Positions 1 to 5,063 of a stretch of 6,668 bases of DNA are shown piece by piece. Under the pieces are notes generated by a model that was not told the origin of the DNA, ran no database searches, and saw nothing but the letters and a program-made list of their open reading frames with translations. Location of the stretch: positions 1 to 6,668 of the forward strand of contig JASLFQ010000226.1 in the NCBI GenBank assembly GCA_030150595.1. The letters run 5' to 3'. This stretch comes from Aquirhabdus sp. GTDB taxonomy: Bacteria > Pseudomonadota > Gammaproteobacteria > Pseudomonadales > Moraxellaceae. The position numbers were made by a program, and so were the translations under genes. The first letter of the stretch is position 1. Every line of letters begins with the position of its first letter.

Positions 1-1
1 T

Positions 2-661
2 GCTGGTTTCGTTTTTGGATTTGGTATTGGTGTGATCCAGATGGTTTCTTGGGTTGTCACATTTGGAAAATTTCCTTGGATGTTACCCGCGTTCGGTGGT
101 TTCGTCGGATTCTTTAGCGATTGGGTCGCCCTACAAATGATGTTTAGACCGCTATATCCTAAACAATTCATGGGATGTACGTTCCAAGGTTTGTTTATTA
201 AACGGCAAAAAGAAGTTGCGGGTGATTATGCAGCGTTGATATCCAAGCAAATCCTCACCTCTGGTAATATGATGGAAGAGCTTTTCTCTGGCACTCATTC
301 CGATCGAGTCATTGCGTTGGTTAATCGTCATGTCAAAGAAGAGATTGATGCGCAATCGGGCATGGTGAAGCCTCTGGTGGTTTATGCGATTGGCGGTCAA
401 AAATATCTTCGTTTGAAAGAAAAAGTGGCAGAGCGTATCTTGGCGCAATTACCTAATACGATGAAGCATATTGAATCTTATGCTGAAGATGCGATGGATA
501 TTCGCAATACGCTGGTTGAACGGATGCAGCAACTGTCGCCTGAAGAGTTTGAAGGAATGTTGCGCCCTGCTTTTAAAGAAGATGAATGGTCATTGATTGC
601 GGTCGGTGCGGCGCTTGGTTTCATCGTCGGTGAGCTGCAAATTCATTTTATGCTCAATTGA
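2..661 (+). CDS. DUF445 family membrane protein, 5' end missing (C-terminal 219 residues)
   Basis: The reading frame is open to the left edge, so the true start lies outside the window; the GTG at 32 is only the first internal start codon. The visible N-terminal part is a Gly/Phe/Val-rich hydrophobic stretch. It is followed by the membrane-associated motif PAFGGFVGFFSDWVALQMMF and then RPLYP, which I recognise as the DUF445 signature (a glycine-rich helix, then a D/N-W-x-A-x-K/Q-M-x-F segment). A charged, probably cytoplasmic middle of about 130 residues follows. The C-terminus has a LSPEEFEGMLRPAFKEDEW element and one last hydrophobic helix (LIAVGAALGFIVGELQIHFM). Hydrophobic segments at both ends suggest an inner-membrane anchor. 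The biochemical role of the family is not established. The gene ends in TGA just before a strong hairpin terminator, so it is the last gene of its transcript. Family assignment is fairly sure; function is unknown. Confidence 0.85.
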   Translation, partial: AGFVFGFGIGVIQMVSWVVTFGKFPWMLPAFGGFVGFFSDWVALQMMFRPLYPKQFMGCTFQGLFIKRQKEVAGDYAALISKQILTSGNMMEELFSGTHSDRVIALVNRHVKEEIDAQSGMVKPLVVYAIGGQKYLRLKEKVAERILAQLPNTMKHIESYAEDAMDIRNTLVERMQQLSPEEFEGMLRPAFKEDEWSLIAVGAALGFIVGELQIHFMLN

Positions 662-705
662 TTTAGATATTCCCTTGGCTTCAATTTGAGTCATTTTTAA
701 AAATC

Positions 706-744
706 AAACGCTACCCTAGATGAGAGTCTACGGTAGCGTTTTTT
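706..744 (+). terminator. Rho-independent terminator, probably bidirectional
   Basis: A perfect 10-bp stem (AAACGCTACC at 706-715 with GGTAGCGTTT at 732-741) is extended by an inner 4-bp stem (TAGA 717-720 with TCTA 727-730) across one C-C mismatch. The loop is TGAGAG. Six T residues at 739-744 follow on the plus strand, giving a textbook terminator for the DUF445 gene 45 bases upstream. Read on the minus strand the stem is followed by GATTTTT, so it can also end the His-rich gene that converges on it from the right. Confidence 0.9.
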
Positions 745-750
745 ATTCCA

Positions 751-1089
751 TTATTGACCGATTTTGTGGCTTACAGCATTCTCTTGCTGGTTCAAAGTTC
801 TCTTTTCTTGCTTGGTGATATGTCCACCATTTTGGTGTGCCATATCGCGTTCTTCATGACGGATTTGATGGTCGTCTCTGTGTAGTTGATGCGCTTGTTG
901 TCTGTTGATTTCGCCACGACGCACTTCGTTATGAATGCGATGGTTTTGGTGATCCAGACGATGATTCACTTCAACACGACGTGGATGGTTATGTTGCCAC
1001 TGTGTTTCTGCCATTGCGCTGGTTGTGGTAGTGACGATTAGTCCTGTTAATACGGTTGCAAGGATTGCTTTAGTAGATAGTTTTAACAT
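751..1089 (-). CDS. Small secreted His-rich protein of unknown function
   Basis: This 112-residue protein opens with a typical Sec signal peptide: basic start (MLKLSTK), a hydrophobic core at about residues 8-20, a run of four Thr, then A-M-A with likely cleavage after A27. The predicted mature part of about 85 residues is very hydrophilic. It carries 13 His plus many Gln, Asn, Arg and Glu, with repeated (D/N)H and RxxH units, has no Cys, and looks helical. No lipobox Cys is present, so a soluble periplasmic or exported protein is more likely than a lipoprotein. I associate similar His/Arg/Gln-rich small exported proteins with Acinetobacter, but no function is known to me. The His density makes metal binding possible, though that is inference. 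The ATG at 1089 is supported by GGAG six bases upstream (GGAGAAAGAC-ATG). The gene is monocistronic between the shared terminator and a long intergenic region. Confidence 0.8.
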   Translation of the reverse strand: MLKLSTKAILATVLTGLIVTTTTSAMAETQWQHNHPRRVEVNHRLDHQNHRIHNEVRRGEINRQQAHQLHRDDHQIRHEERDMAHQNGGHITKQEKRTLNQQENAVSHKIGQ

Positions 1090-1435
1090 GGTCTTTCTCC
1101 AGTGATTTATGAGTATGGTAGCAAGTGAGCTACTGTGAAATCACAATAACGCGAGATGTCATGTCTGTGTATATGAGAGCCGTGTATGTCGTGAAACGAG
1201 ATGTTGCGTTTACAATTGAATATGAAGAAACCATGCAAAATGTGCATCTTTAAGCGGATATTGTGGATTTAGAACACAATTTAATGCGAATTGATCTTTC
1301 GATGATTTTAGTTTTTTACGAATACAATGCCATCAACATAGAACGTTGATGGCTAATTTTAAACTTCGTAGAGGTTTTACAGAATTGGATGATTTTAATA
1401 GTTTGAATGATTAAGGATTAAGATAGTAAATCCAT
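1090..1435. other. Gene-free intergenic stretch of 346 bases
   Basis: No convincing coding sequence is visible on either strand; the longest ATG-initiated frames I followed are under 20 codons and lack a ribosome binding site. The part next to 1089 must hold the promoter of the His-rich gene. A weak candidate on the minus strand pairs TTCACA with CATACT at 16-base spacing, and a short GTAGC/GCTAC hairpin (1118-1133) would lie in or near its leader. Two GTGTAT words at 1167-1172 and 1182-1187 resemble the repeats near the HTH gene, but at this number they may be chance. The part next to 1435 holds the palindrome listed separately. Confidence 0.6.
1329..1353 (-). terminator. 9-bp palindromic hairpin, possible terminator of the HTH gene
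   Basis: GCCATCAAC (1329-1337) and GTTGATGGC (1345-1353) form a perfect 9-bp stem with a 7-base loop. It lies about 83 bases past the stop codon of the minus-strand HTH gene. There is no real T-run on either side (TAATTTTAAA on the plus side, ATTGTATTCG on the minus side). It may be a weak or factor-assisted terminator, an mRNA 3'-end stabiliser, or a protein-binding palindrome. The structure is certain; the role is a guess. Confidence 0.45.
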
Positions 1436-1834
1436 TTATCCAATCATCATTCGTAATCGATCGAACAATGATTTTGGCACAGGATTTTCTGATTTATATT
1501 CTAATAATTTGATCGTGCCATGAAGTTGAGCGAGTTGCTCATCTTTGATCGCAAGTTGTCTTTCTAACGATTCAATACGGTCTAAACGTTCTTTTAAAAG
1601 TGTATTCACAAGTGTATCGTGTTGTATTGAGGATACGTCTTCGATACGTTTTTCATGTGTCACAACTGTCTTGTTACCAACTTCACCATACACGCGAATA
1701 AGCTCGCTGAGATTAACTTTTCCATCATTATTCTGCGATAAAGTACCGCTATCAATGGCTTTATATAACGTTGCTCTACTCTTGCCATAGAGCTTTGCGG
1801 CTGCAGAAATGGTTAAATTGGTCGGTGTATTCAT
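1436..1834 (-). CDS. HTH plus coiled-coil DNA-binding protein, plasmid-replication-accessory type
   Basis: The protein has 132 residues. Residues 7-32 (LTISAAAKLYGKSRATLYKAI...) read as a helix-turn-helix of the excisionase/MerR-like kind. A short basic/polar wing with NLSELIRVYGE (41-51) follows. A Gln/Glu/Lys/Leu-rich stretch (about 78-113) has heptad spacing typical of a coiled coil, so the protein probably dimerises. The C-terminal tail (SLFDRLRMMIG) keeps the basic/hydrophobic finish seen in this type. I recognise the layout from the DNA-binding protein encoded next to Rep_3-type replication initiators on Acinetobacter plasmids. No rep gene is visible here, so this may be a chromosomal relative or a remnant of an integrated plasmid. 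Its role is probably DNA binding and repression, possibly of itself. There is no Shine-Dalgarno before the ATG; the region is filled with GATACAC-type repeats and a promoter that would give an almost leaderless mRNA. Exact target and function are unknown. Confidence 0.75.
   Translation of the reverse strand: MNTPTNLTISAAAKLYGKSRATLYKAIDSGTLSQNNDGKVNLSELIRVYGEVGNKTVVTHEKRIEDVSSIQHDTLVNTLLKERLDRIESLERQLAIKDEQLAQLHGTIKLLEYKSENPVPKSLFDRLRMMIG
1600..1648. repeat. Internal copy of the operator-like repeat cluster within the HTH gene
   Basis: TGTAT occurs at 1601, 1613 and 1623, the same 12- and 10-base spacing as at 1826, 1838 and 1848. GATACG follows in inverted orientation at 1632 and 1643. Aligning 1600-1633 with 1825-1858 gives about 26 identical bases of 34, including GTGTATTCA and AGTGTATCG. 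The block encodes residues around 63-79 of the HTH protein, the linker between the HTH part and the coiled coil. It could be a second, intragenic operator. Confidence 0.55.
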
Positions 1835-1886
1835 GAGTGTATCGCAGTGTATTTTTGAAAATGTATCGATACAATAGACGATACAC
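1825..1886. repeat. Cluster of TGTAT(C)/(G)ATACA repeats around the HTH gene start
   Basis: TGTAT occurs at 1826, 1838, 1848 and 1862. Inverted units ATACA occur at 1869 and 1881. Unit starts are 10-14 bases apart, near one helical turn. TGTATCGATACA (1862-1873) is a perfect 12-bp palindrome, and CGATACA repeats exactly 12 bases apart at 1867 and 1879. The cluster covers the start codon and the whole candidate promoter. It is best explained as an operator array, probably for the HTH protein itself. It is not long or regular enough for me to call it a replication origin. Confidence 0.6.
1846..1874 (-). promoter_or_regulatory. Candidate sigma-70 promoter of the HTH gene, embedded in repeats
   Basis: On the minus strand TTGTAT (1874-1869) and TACACT (1851-1846) are separated by exactly 17 bases. 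They resemble the -35 and -10 hexamers (4 of 6 matches each). Transcription would start only a few bases before the ATG at 1834, which fits the lack of a ribosome binding site. Both hexamers lie inside TGTAT/ATACA repeat units, so a protein bound to the repeats would block the promoter. This is an inference from pattern and spacing. Confidence 0.45.
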
Positions 1887-1934
1887 TTTTAAATTTCCAG
1901 CATCAGTACTTTGTATTGTCAGACAGGATTTGAA

Positions 1935-2210
1935 TCAGTTTAAGGTCTGCAAATATTGCCATGGATACATCCCGCGATCATGACCATCATTGAATACCAG
2001 TTGTAAGCCAAAACCGTGGGCATGAATCTCGGTAATGAGCTGCGATTTATTGTCTAGAACAGCCTCATCTTTGAGTTGTTTTGCGCGGCAAAATGCACAC
2101 TTGCACGCTGCGCGTAATGTGTCGTGATTTAAGTTTTGAACTAGTCCATTTCCCCATGTCAACGTGAGTGTACGTGTGGTTGTATCATTGATAATCGATG
2201 ACGGTCTCAT
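1935..2210 (-). CDS. Stand-alone DUF971 (gamma-butyrobetaine hydroxylase-like N-terminal domain) protein
   Basis: The 91 residues are essentially one DUF971 domain: an N-terminal beta segment (LTLTWGNG), then LRAACKCAFCRA, and near the end FNDGHDRGMYPWQYL. C36, C38 and C41 with H77 reproduce the Cys-x-Cys-x-x-Cys plus His arrangement that binds structural zinc in the N-terminal domain of gamma-butyrobetaine hydroxylase. The catalytic dioxygenase domain is absent, so this is not a hydroxylase. In other proteins the domain is attached to Mrp/ApbC-type iron-sulfur carriers, which hints at, but does not prove, a link to Fe-S chemistry. The start codon overlaps the HEAT gene stop by one base (TGATG), and AAGGAG (2221-2226, ten bases upstream) lies inside the HEAT gene, so the two are probably translationally coupled. 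It is the last gene of the operon; no clear hairpin terminator follows. Domain call is sure, role unknown. Confidence 0.88.
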   Translation of the reverse strand: MRPSSIINDTTTRTLTLTWGNGLVQNLNHDTLRAACKCAFCRAKQLKDEAVLDNKSQLITEIHAHGFGLQLVFNDGHDRGMYPWQYLQTLN

Positions 2211-3193
2211 CAGTGTGTGACTCCTTGCAACTCATTTAGTTGCGCAAGCGCAATGCGTACGGCTTTACGCACTTCAGGATCGCTATCTGATAATGCTTTT
2301 TCCAATCCTAGGCGTGCTTTGCTATTACCGATTTCACCCAGCGCCAGTGCAGCTTCTTTTCGTAGATTGCTGATTGAGTGCTGAATGGTTTCTAACAAGG
2401 CGTCAGTAGCAGCTTCCGCTTTTAACTTCCCAAGGCTACGTGCTGCGTGAATCCGTACTTGCCAATAATCATCATTTAAAGCGGTAATGAGCGAGGCAGT
2501 CGCATCTTTAAGGCGCAACTTCCCTAATGTATTTGCCGCTTCTTCGCGTACTTGCCAGATGTCGTCCTTCAATGAATTCAACAAAGATGGAAGCACGTTC
2601 TCATTAATCGCAAAACCTAATGCGCCTGTGGCGATACGGCGGACTTCCGCGCTGTCATCTTGATTGGCAATTTTAGCTAAACGCGGCAAAGCTTCAGCTT
2701 GTTTTAACCAGCCAAGTACGCCAACGGCCTCACGGCGCACGGTTGGATTTGCATGATCTAGGTTGAGTAATGCACTCTTGAAACTATTTGGTAATCGTAA
2801 TTCGCGAAGTGCGCGTAATGATGCGATACGGACAAATGCATCTGCATGCAGCGTCCACGGCAAAATAAGATGTCCAGAACGTTGGTCTTTGAACTCACCG
2901 AGACTTTGTGCGGCAGTTTCACGAACATGTTCATTCGCATCGACCAATGCTTGGCAGAGTGCCTCAACAACGCTATCACTTTCCCATGCTGCAAGTAAAC
3001 GCGCGGCTTCTTGGCGAACATTTTCAGCAGGATCTTCACGCAGCGTCTGTACAAACCACGGAATGGTATTGCTATCATCTAGATCGGCGAGATCAAGCAG
3101 TGCGATACGACGAATGATGGCATCATCACTAGTCAGTCGCGTGCGAATTTCAGCAAGCTCATCATCAATCCAATGGTCTTGGTTTTGGCTCAT
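2210..3193 (-). CDS. HEAT-repeat protein with ten regular 31-residue repeats
   Basis: The protein has 327 residues and is almost entirely helical HEAT/PBS-lyase-type repeats. The conserved (V/I/L)R that opens the second helix of each repeat falls at R28, 60, 91, 122, 153, 185, 216, 247, 278 and 309, a period of 31 with one-residue slips. Typical continuations are REEAANTLGKL and RKEAALALGEI. Repeats seven and eight are most alike (DDIWQVREEA and DDYWQVRIHA, 31 residues apart), suggesting recent duplication. No signal peptide, membrane helix or catalytic motif is seen, so it is probably a cytoplasmic protein-protein scaffold. Similar repeats occur in phycobilin lyases, but nothing here suggests bilins. 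AGGA eight bases before the ATG supports the start. It sits 61 bases after the ABC ATPase and is coupled to the DUF971 gene, so it likely serves the same transport or redox pathway. Its partner is unknown. Confidence 0.88.
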   Translation of the reverse strand: MSQNQDHWIDDELAEIRTRLTSDDAIIRRIALLDLADLDDSNTIPWFVQTLREDPAENVRQEAARLLAAWESDSVVEALCQALVDANEHVRETAAQSLGEFKDQRSGHLILPWTLHADAFVRIASLRALRELRLPNSFKSALLNLDHANPTVRREAVGVLGWLKQAEALPRLAKIANQDDSAEVRRIATGALGFAINENVLPSLLNSLKDDIWQVREEAANTLGKLRLKDATASLITALNDDYWQVRIHAARSLGKLKAEAATDALLETIQHSISNLRKEAALALGEIGNSKARLGLEKALSDSDPEVRKAVRIALAQLNELQGVTH

Positions 3194-3254
3194 GGGTTAT
3201 TTCCTATCCTTTAAAAACCTTCAGTGCTTTCAATATTTTCAATGATTAAAATGT

Positions 3255-4106
3255 TTAAACAGCCAAACGTGGCGTGCTCAGGTTGTCTTGGCTAAGCGGT
3301 GAGAGGCGTTCCAATTCAATCGGAAGTCCAGTGCCATGCTGATGACGAAGTAAATCTAAACAATGACGTTTGAGTTGCATAAAATGGGGAGAAGTCACCA
3401 GCTCTGTGCGGCGTGGTCTGGCAAAATCGAGCTTCAATTCATCAATAATGCGACCGGGACGCGGGCTCATCACCAAAATACGATCGGCGAGAAATAACGC
3501 TTCATCAATGTCATGGGTGATAAATACAACCGTCGTCCGAATCCGTGCCCAAACGTCGAGCAGCAGTTCTTGCATCATTGAACGGGTTTGCGCATCGAGT
3601 GCACCAAAGGGCTCATCCATCAGTAAAACATGCGGATGATTGATGAGTACGCGGGCGATTTCGACGCGCTGTTGCATACCGCCAGACAGTTGCGATGGAT
3701 AATGATTTTCAAAACCAGACAGTCCCACTAAATCCAATAATTTACGCGCTTCTTCAAGACGTTGTTCTCGGGGAATGCCTTTCATTTTTAAGCCAAAGGC
3801 GACGTTTTCCAGCACTCTTTTCCAAGGAAAAAGCGTGTGCTGTTGAAAGACTAATCCACGATCTGGATGTGGTGTGCTGACCGATTTGCCATCGACTTTG
3901 ATTCGTCCATGACTGGGTTGTAAATGACCTGCTAAAGCGCCCAATAACGTGGATTTACCACAACCAGATGGGCCGAGGATGCAGACAAATTCACCAGGTT
4001 CGATGTTAAACGCCACGTCTTGTAGCGCTTCAAAACGATCATTACCCTGCCCCAAATGAATATGAAGCTTGTCGATTTCAATGCGGCCATTTGCAGTTTG
4101 AGTCAT
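3255..4106 (-). CDS. ABC transporter ATP-binding protein, NrtD/SsuB/TauB family
   Basis: The 283 residues contain a full ATPase: Walker A GPSGCGKST (45-53), Q-loop Q88 in VFQQHTLFPW, signature LSGGMQQR (140-147), Walker B VLLMDE (160-165), D-loop ALD (169-171) and switch His H198 in FITHDIDEA. The Q-loop wording, the PRPGRI segment after the H-loop and the DFARPR stretch are typical of the nitrate/sulfonate/taurine importer family. It hydrolyses ATP at the inner face of the membrane to drive the neighbouring permease. The C-terminal tail past about residue 255 is somewhat longer than usual and has no motif I recognise. The ATG has a strong AAGGAG at six bases (4113-4118), which overlaps the stop codon of the permease gene. 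The gap is only ten bases, so the two are co-translated. Substrate cannot be assigned from this subunit. Confidence 0.95.
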   Translation of the reverse strand: MTQTANGRIEIDKLHIHLGQGNDRFEALQDVAFNIEPGEFVCILGPSGCGKSTLLGALAGHLQPSHGRIKVDGKSVSTPHPDRGLVFQQHTLFPWKRVLENVAFGLKMKGIPREQRLEEARKLLDLVGLSGFENHYPSQLSGGMQQRVEIARVLINHPHVLLMDEPFGALDAQTRSMMQELLLDVWARIRTTVVFITHDIDEALFLADRILVMSPRPGRIIDELKLDFARPRRTELVTSPHFMQLKRHCLDLLRHQHGTGLPIELERLSPLSQDNLSTPRLAV

Positions 4107-4116
4107 GATTTACTCC

Positions 4117-4947
4117 TTATGCCTGTTTTTTATTGGGTTGATACCAAGGCGTGAGCCAGTGGCCTATTTTTTTAATCAGTACACTGCTGCCCATACCGAG
4201 GATGCCGATCATGAGCATGCCGACGACGATATTTGGGTAGTTTTGCAGGGTGTAGGATTCCCATGTGTAATAACCGATGCCAAATTGACCAGAAATCATT
4301 TCAGCGGTCACCAGACAAAACCAGCATGTGCCCATGCCAATGGATAATCCTGTAATAATGTTTGGCGCGGCGGCTGGAAAAATCACTTCTCTAAAAATCG
4401 CAAAACGAGTCCCGCCAAGGCTGCGGGCTGAAGCGATAAGCCGTGCATCCACACCTTCGACGCCATGAATGGTATTGAGGAGGATTGGAAAAATTGCCCC
4501 CGTAAAGGTGATGAAAATCATCGAAAATTCACCCGATGGAAACATCAAGATTGCCAATGGAATCCAAGCGACTGCAGGAATTGGACGTAAAATTTCTAGA
4601 GGTGGCAATAATGTATTTGCTGCAAATTTTGATCGACCAATGATCAGACCTAGCCCGACACCCAATAATCCAGCGACGGTAAACCCTGCTAATACACGAT
4701 AAACACTGCTGCTGACATGCGACCATAATTTTGGTGAATGGAGTAAGTCCCATGCGGCACTGATGACATCATGGGGTGATGGCACGTTAGCAAAGGTGAT
4801 GAATCCCAGATTTAGATGGTATTTGACAGCAAGAAACCAAAACAACAAACAATACAAGACCGAAGCAGTGCGTAGCAAGATGCTGCTAAACTGGATTTGC
4901 TTTATGTTGAAGCGCCTGATGCTAGTGGTACCAATGGCAACGCTCAT
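4117..4947 (-). CDS. ABC transporter permease, NrtB/SsuC/TauC family
   Basis: This inner-membrane channel subunit has about six hydrophobic segments. After the first helix comes the family-typical stretch from VPSPHDV to SSVYRVLAGF. The cytoplasmic EAA-type loop that docks on the ATPase reads SARSLGGTRFAIFREVIFP. I place the start at the ATG at 4947 (276 residues), with AGGA eight bases upstream, which matches the usual size of the family. The frame extends upstream to a GTG at 5007 (296 residues), but that GTG has no ribosome binding site and lies in the arm of an inverted repeat. The extra 20 residues are basic and unlike a normal start. It is followed immediately by the ATPase gene. A CWFC motif in a late segment (228-231 counted from the GTG) is unusual for this family and may be incidental. 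Confidence 0.92.
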   Translation of the reverse strand: MSVAIGTTSIRRFNIKQIQFSSILLRTASVLYCLLFWFLAVKYHLNLGFITFANVPSPHDVISAAWDLLHSPKLWSHVSSSVYRVLAGFTVAGLLGVGLGLIIGRSKFAANTLLPPLEILRPIPAVAWIPLAILMFPSGEFSMIFITFTGAIFPILLNTIHGVEGVDARLIASARSLGGTRFAIFREVIFPAAAPNIITGLSIGMGTCWFCLVTAEMISGQFGIGYYTWESYTLQNYPNIVVGMLMIGILGMGSSVLIKKIGHWLTPWYQPNKKQA

Positions 4948-4995
4948 GACCTTGATCCTAAACTGTTTGTTAATGAATCTATAAAATTGTGTTTT

Positions 4996-5038
4996 GAAAT
5001 GATGCACGCGACCATTTGAAGAGCAGCGGCATCATTTC
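4996..5038 (-). promoter_or_regulatory. Intercistronic hairpin between binding-protein and permease genes
   Basis: GAAATGATGC (4996-5005) and GCATCATTTC (5029-5038) form a perfect 10-bp inverted repeat around a 23-base loop. It starts 26 bases past the binding-protein stop codon and lies upstream of the preferred permease start. There is no T-run after it in the minus direction (AAAACACAATTTTATAG). A processing or stability element that protects the upstream mRNA is therefore more likely than a full terminator. Such hairpins commonly allow more binding protein than permease to be made. The structure is seen; the role is inferred. Confidence 0.55.
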
Positions 5039-5063
5039 TAGGGTGAAATTCGTGGGTTAGGTC

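Noticed and set aside
1600..1886. Plasmid iteron-type replication origin
   Set aside because: The units are short, variable and in mixed orientation. There is no rep gene, DnaA box group or AT-rich unwinding stretch beside them, so an operator array is the simpler reading.
1935..2210. Gamma-butyrobetaine hydroxylase
   Set aside because: Only the N-terminal zinc domain is present; the dioxygenase domain with its iron-binding residues is absent.
2210..3193. Phycocyanobilin lyase
   Set aside because: The HEAT repeats resemble the PBS-lyase class, but the organism type and the operon contain nothing related to phycobilisomes.
2763..3245. 160-residue open frame on the plus strand opposite the HEAT gene
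   Set aside because: It is antisense to a clear repeat protein. Its Ser/Arg/Ala-rich composition is the mirror of the HEAT codons, and it shows no domain.
3194..3254. Terminator between ATPase and HEAT genes
   Set aside because: The 61-base gap is AT-rich but I see no stem of useful length, so readthrough into the HEAT gene is likely.
4105..4347. Plus-strand 80-residue frame opposite the permease gene
   Set aside because: It lies over a conserved permease sequence and has no family resemblance.
5007..5007. GTG start for the permease
   Set aside because: It has no Shine-Dalgarno, it falls at the edge of an inverted repeat arm, and it adds 20 atypical residues. The ATG at 4947 fits family length and has AGGA at eight bases.
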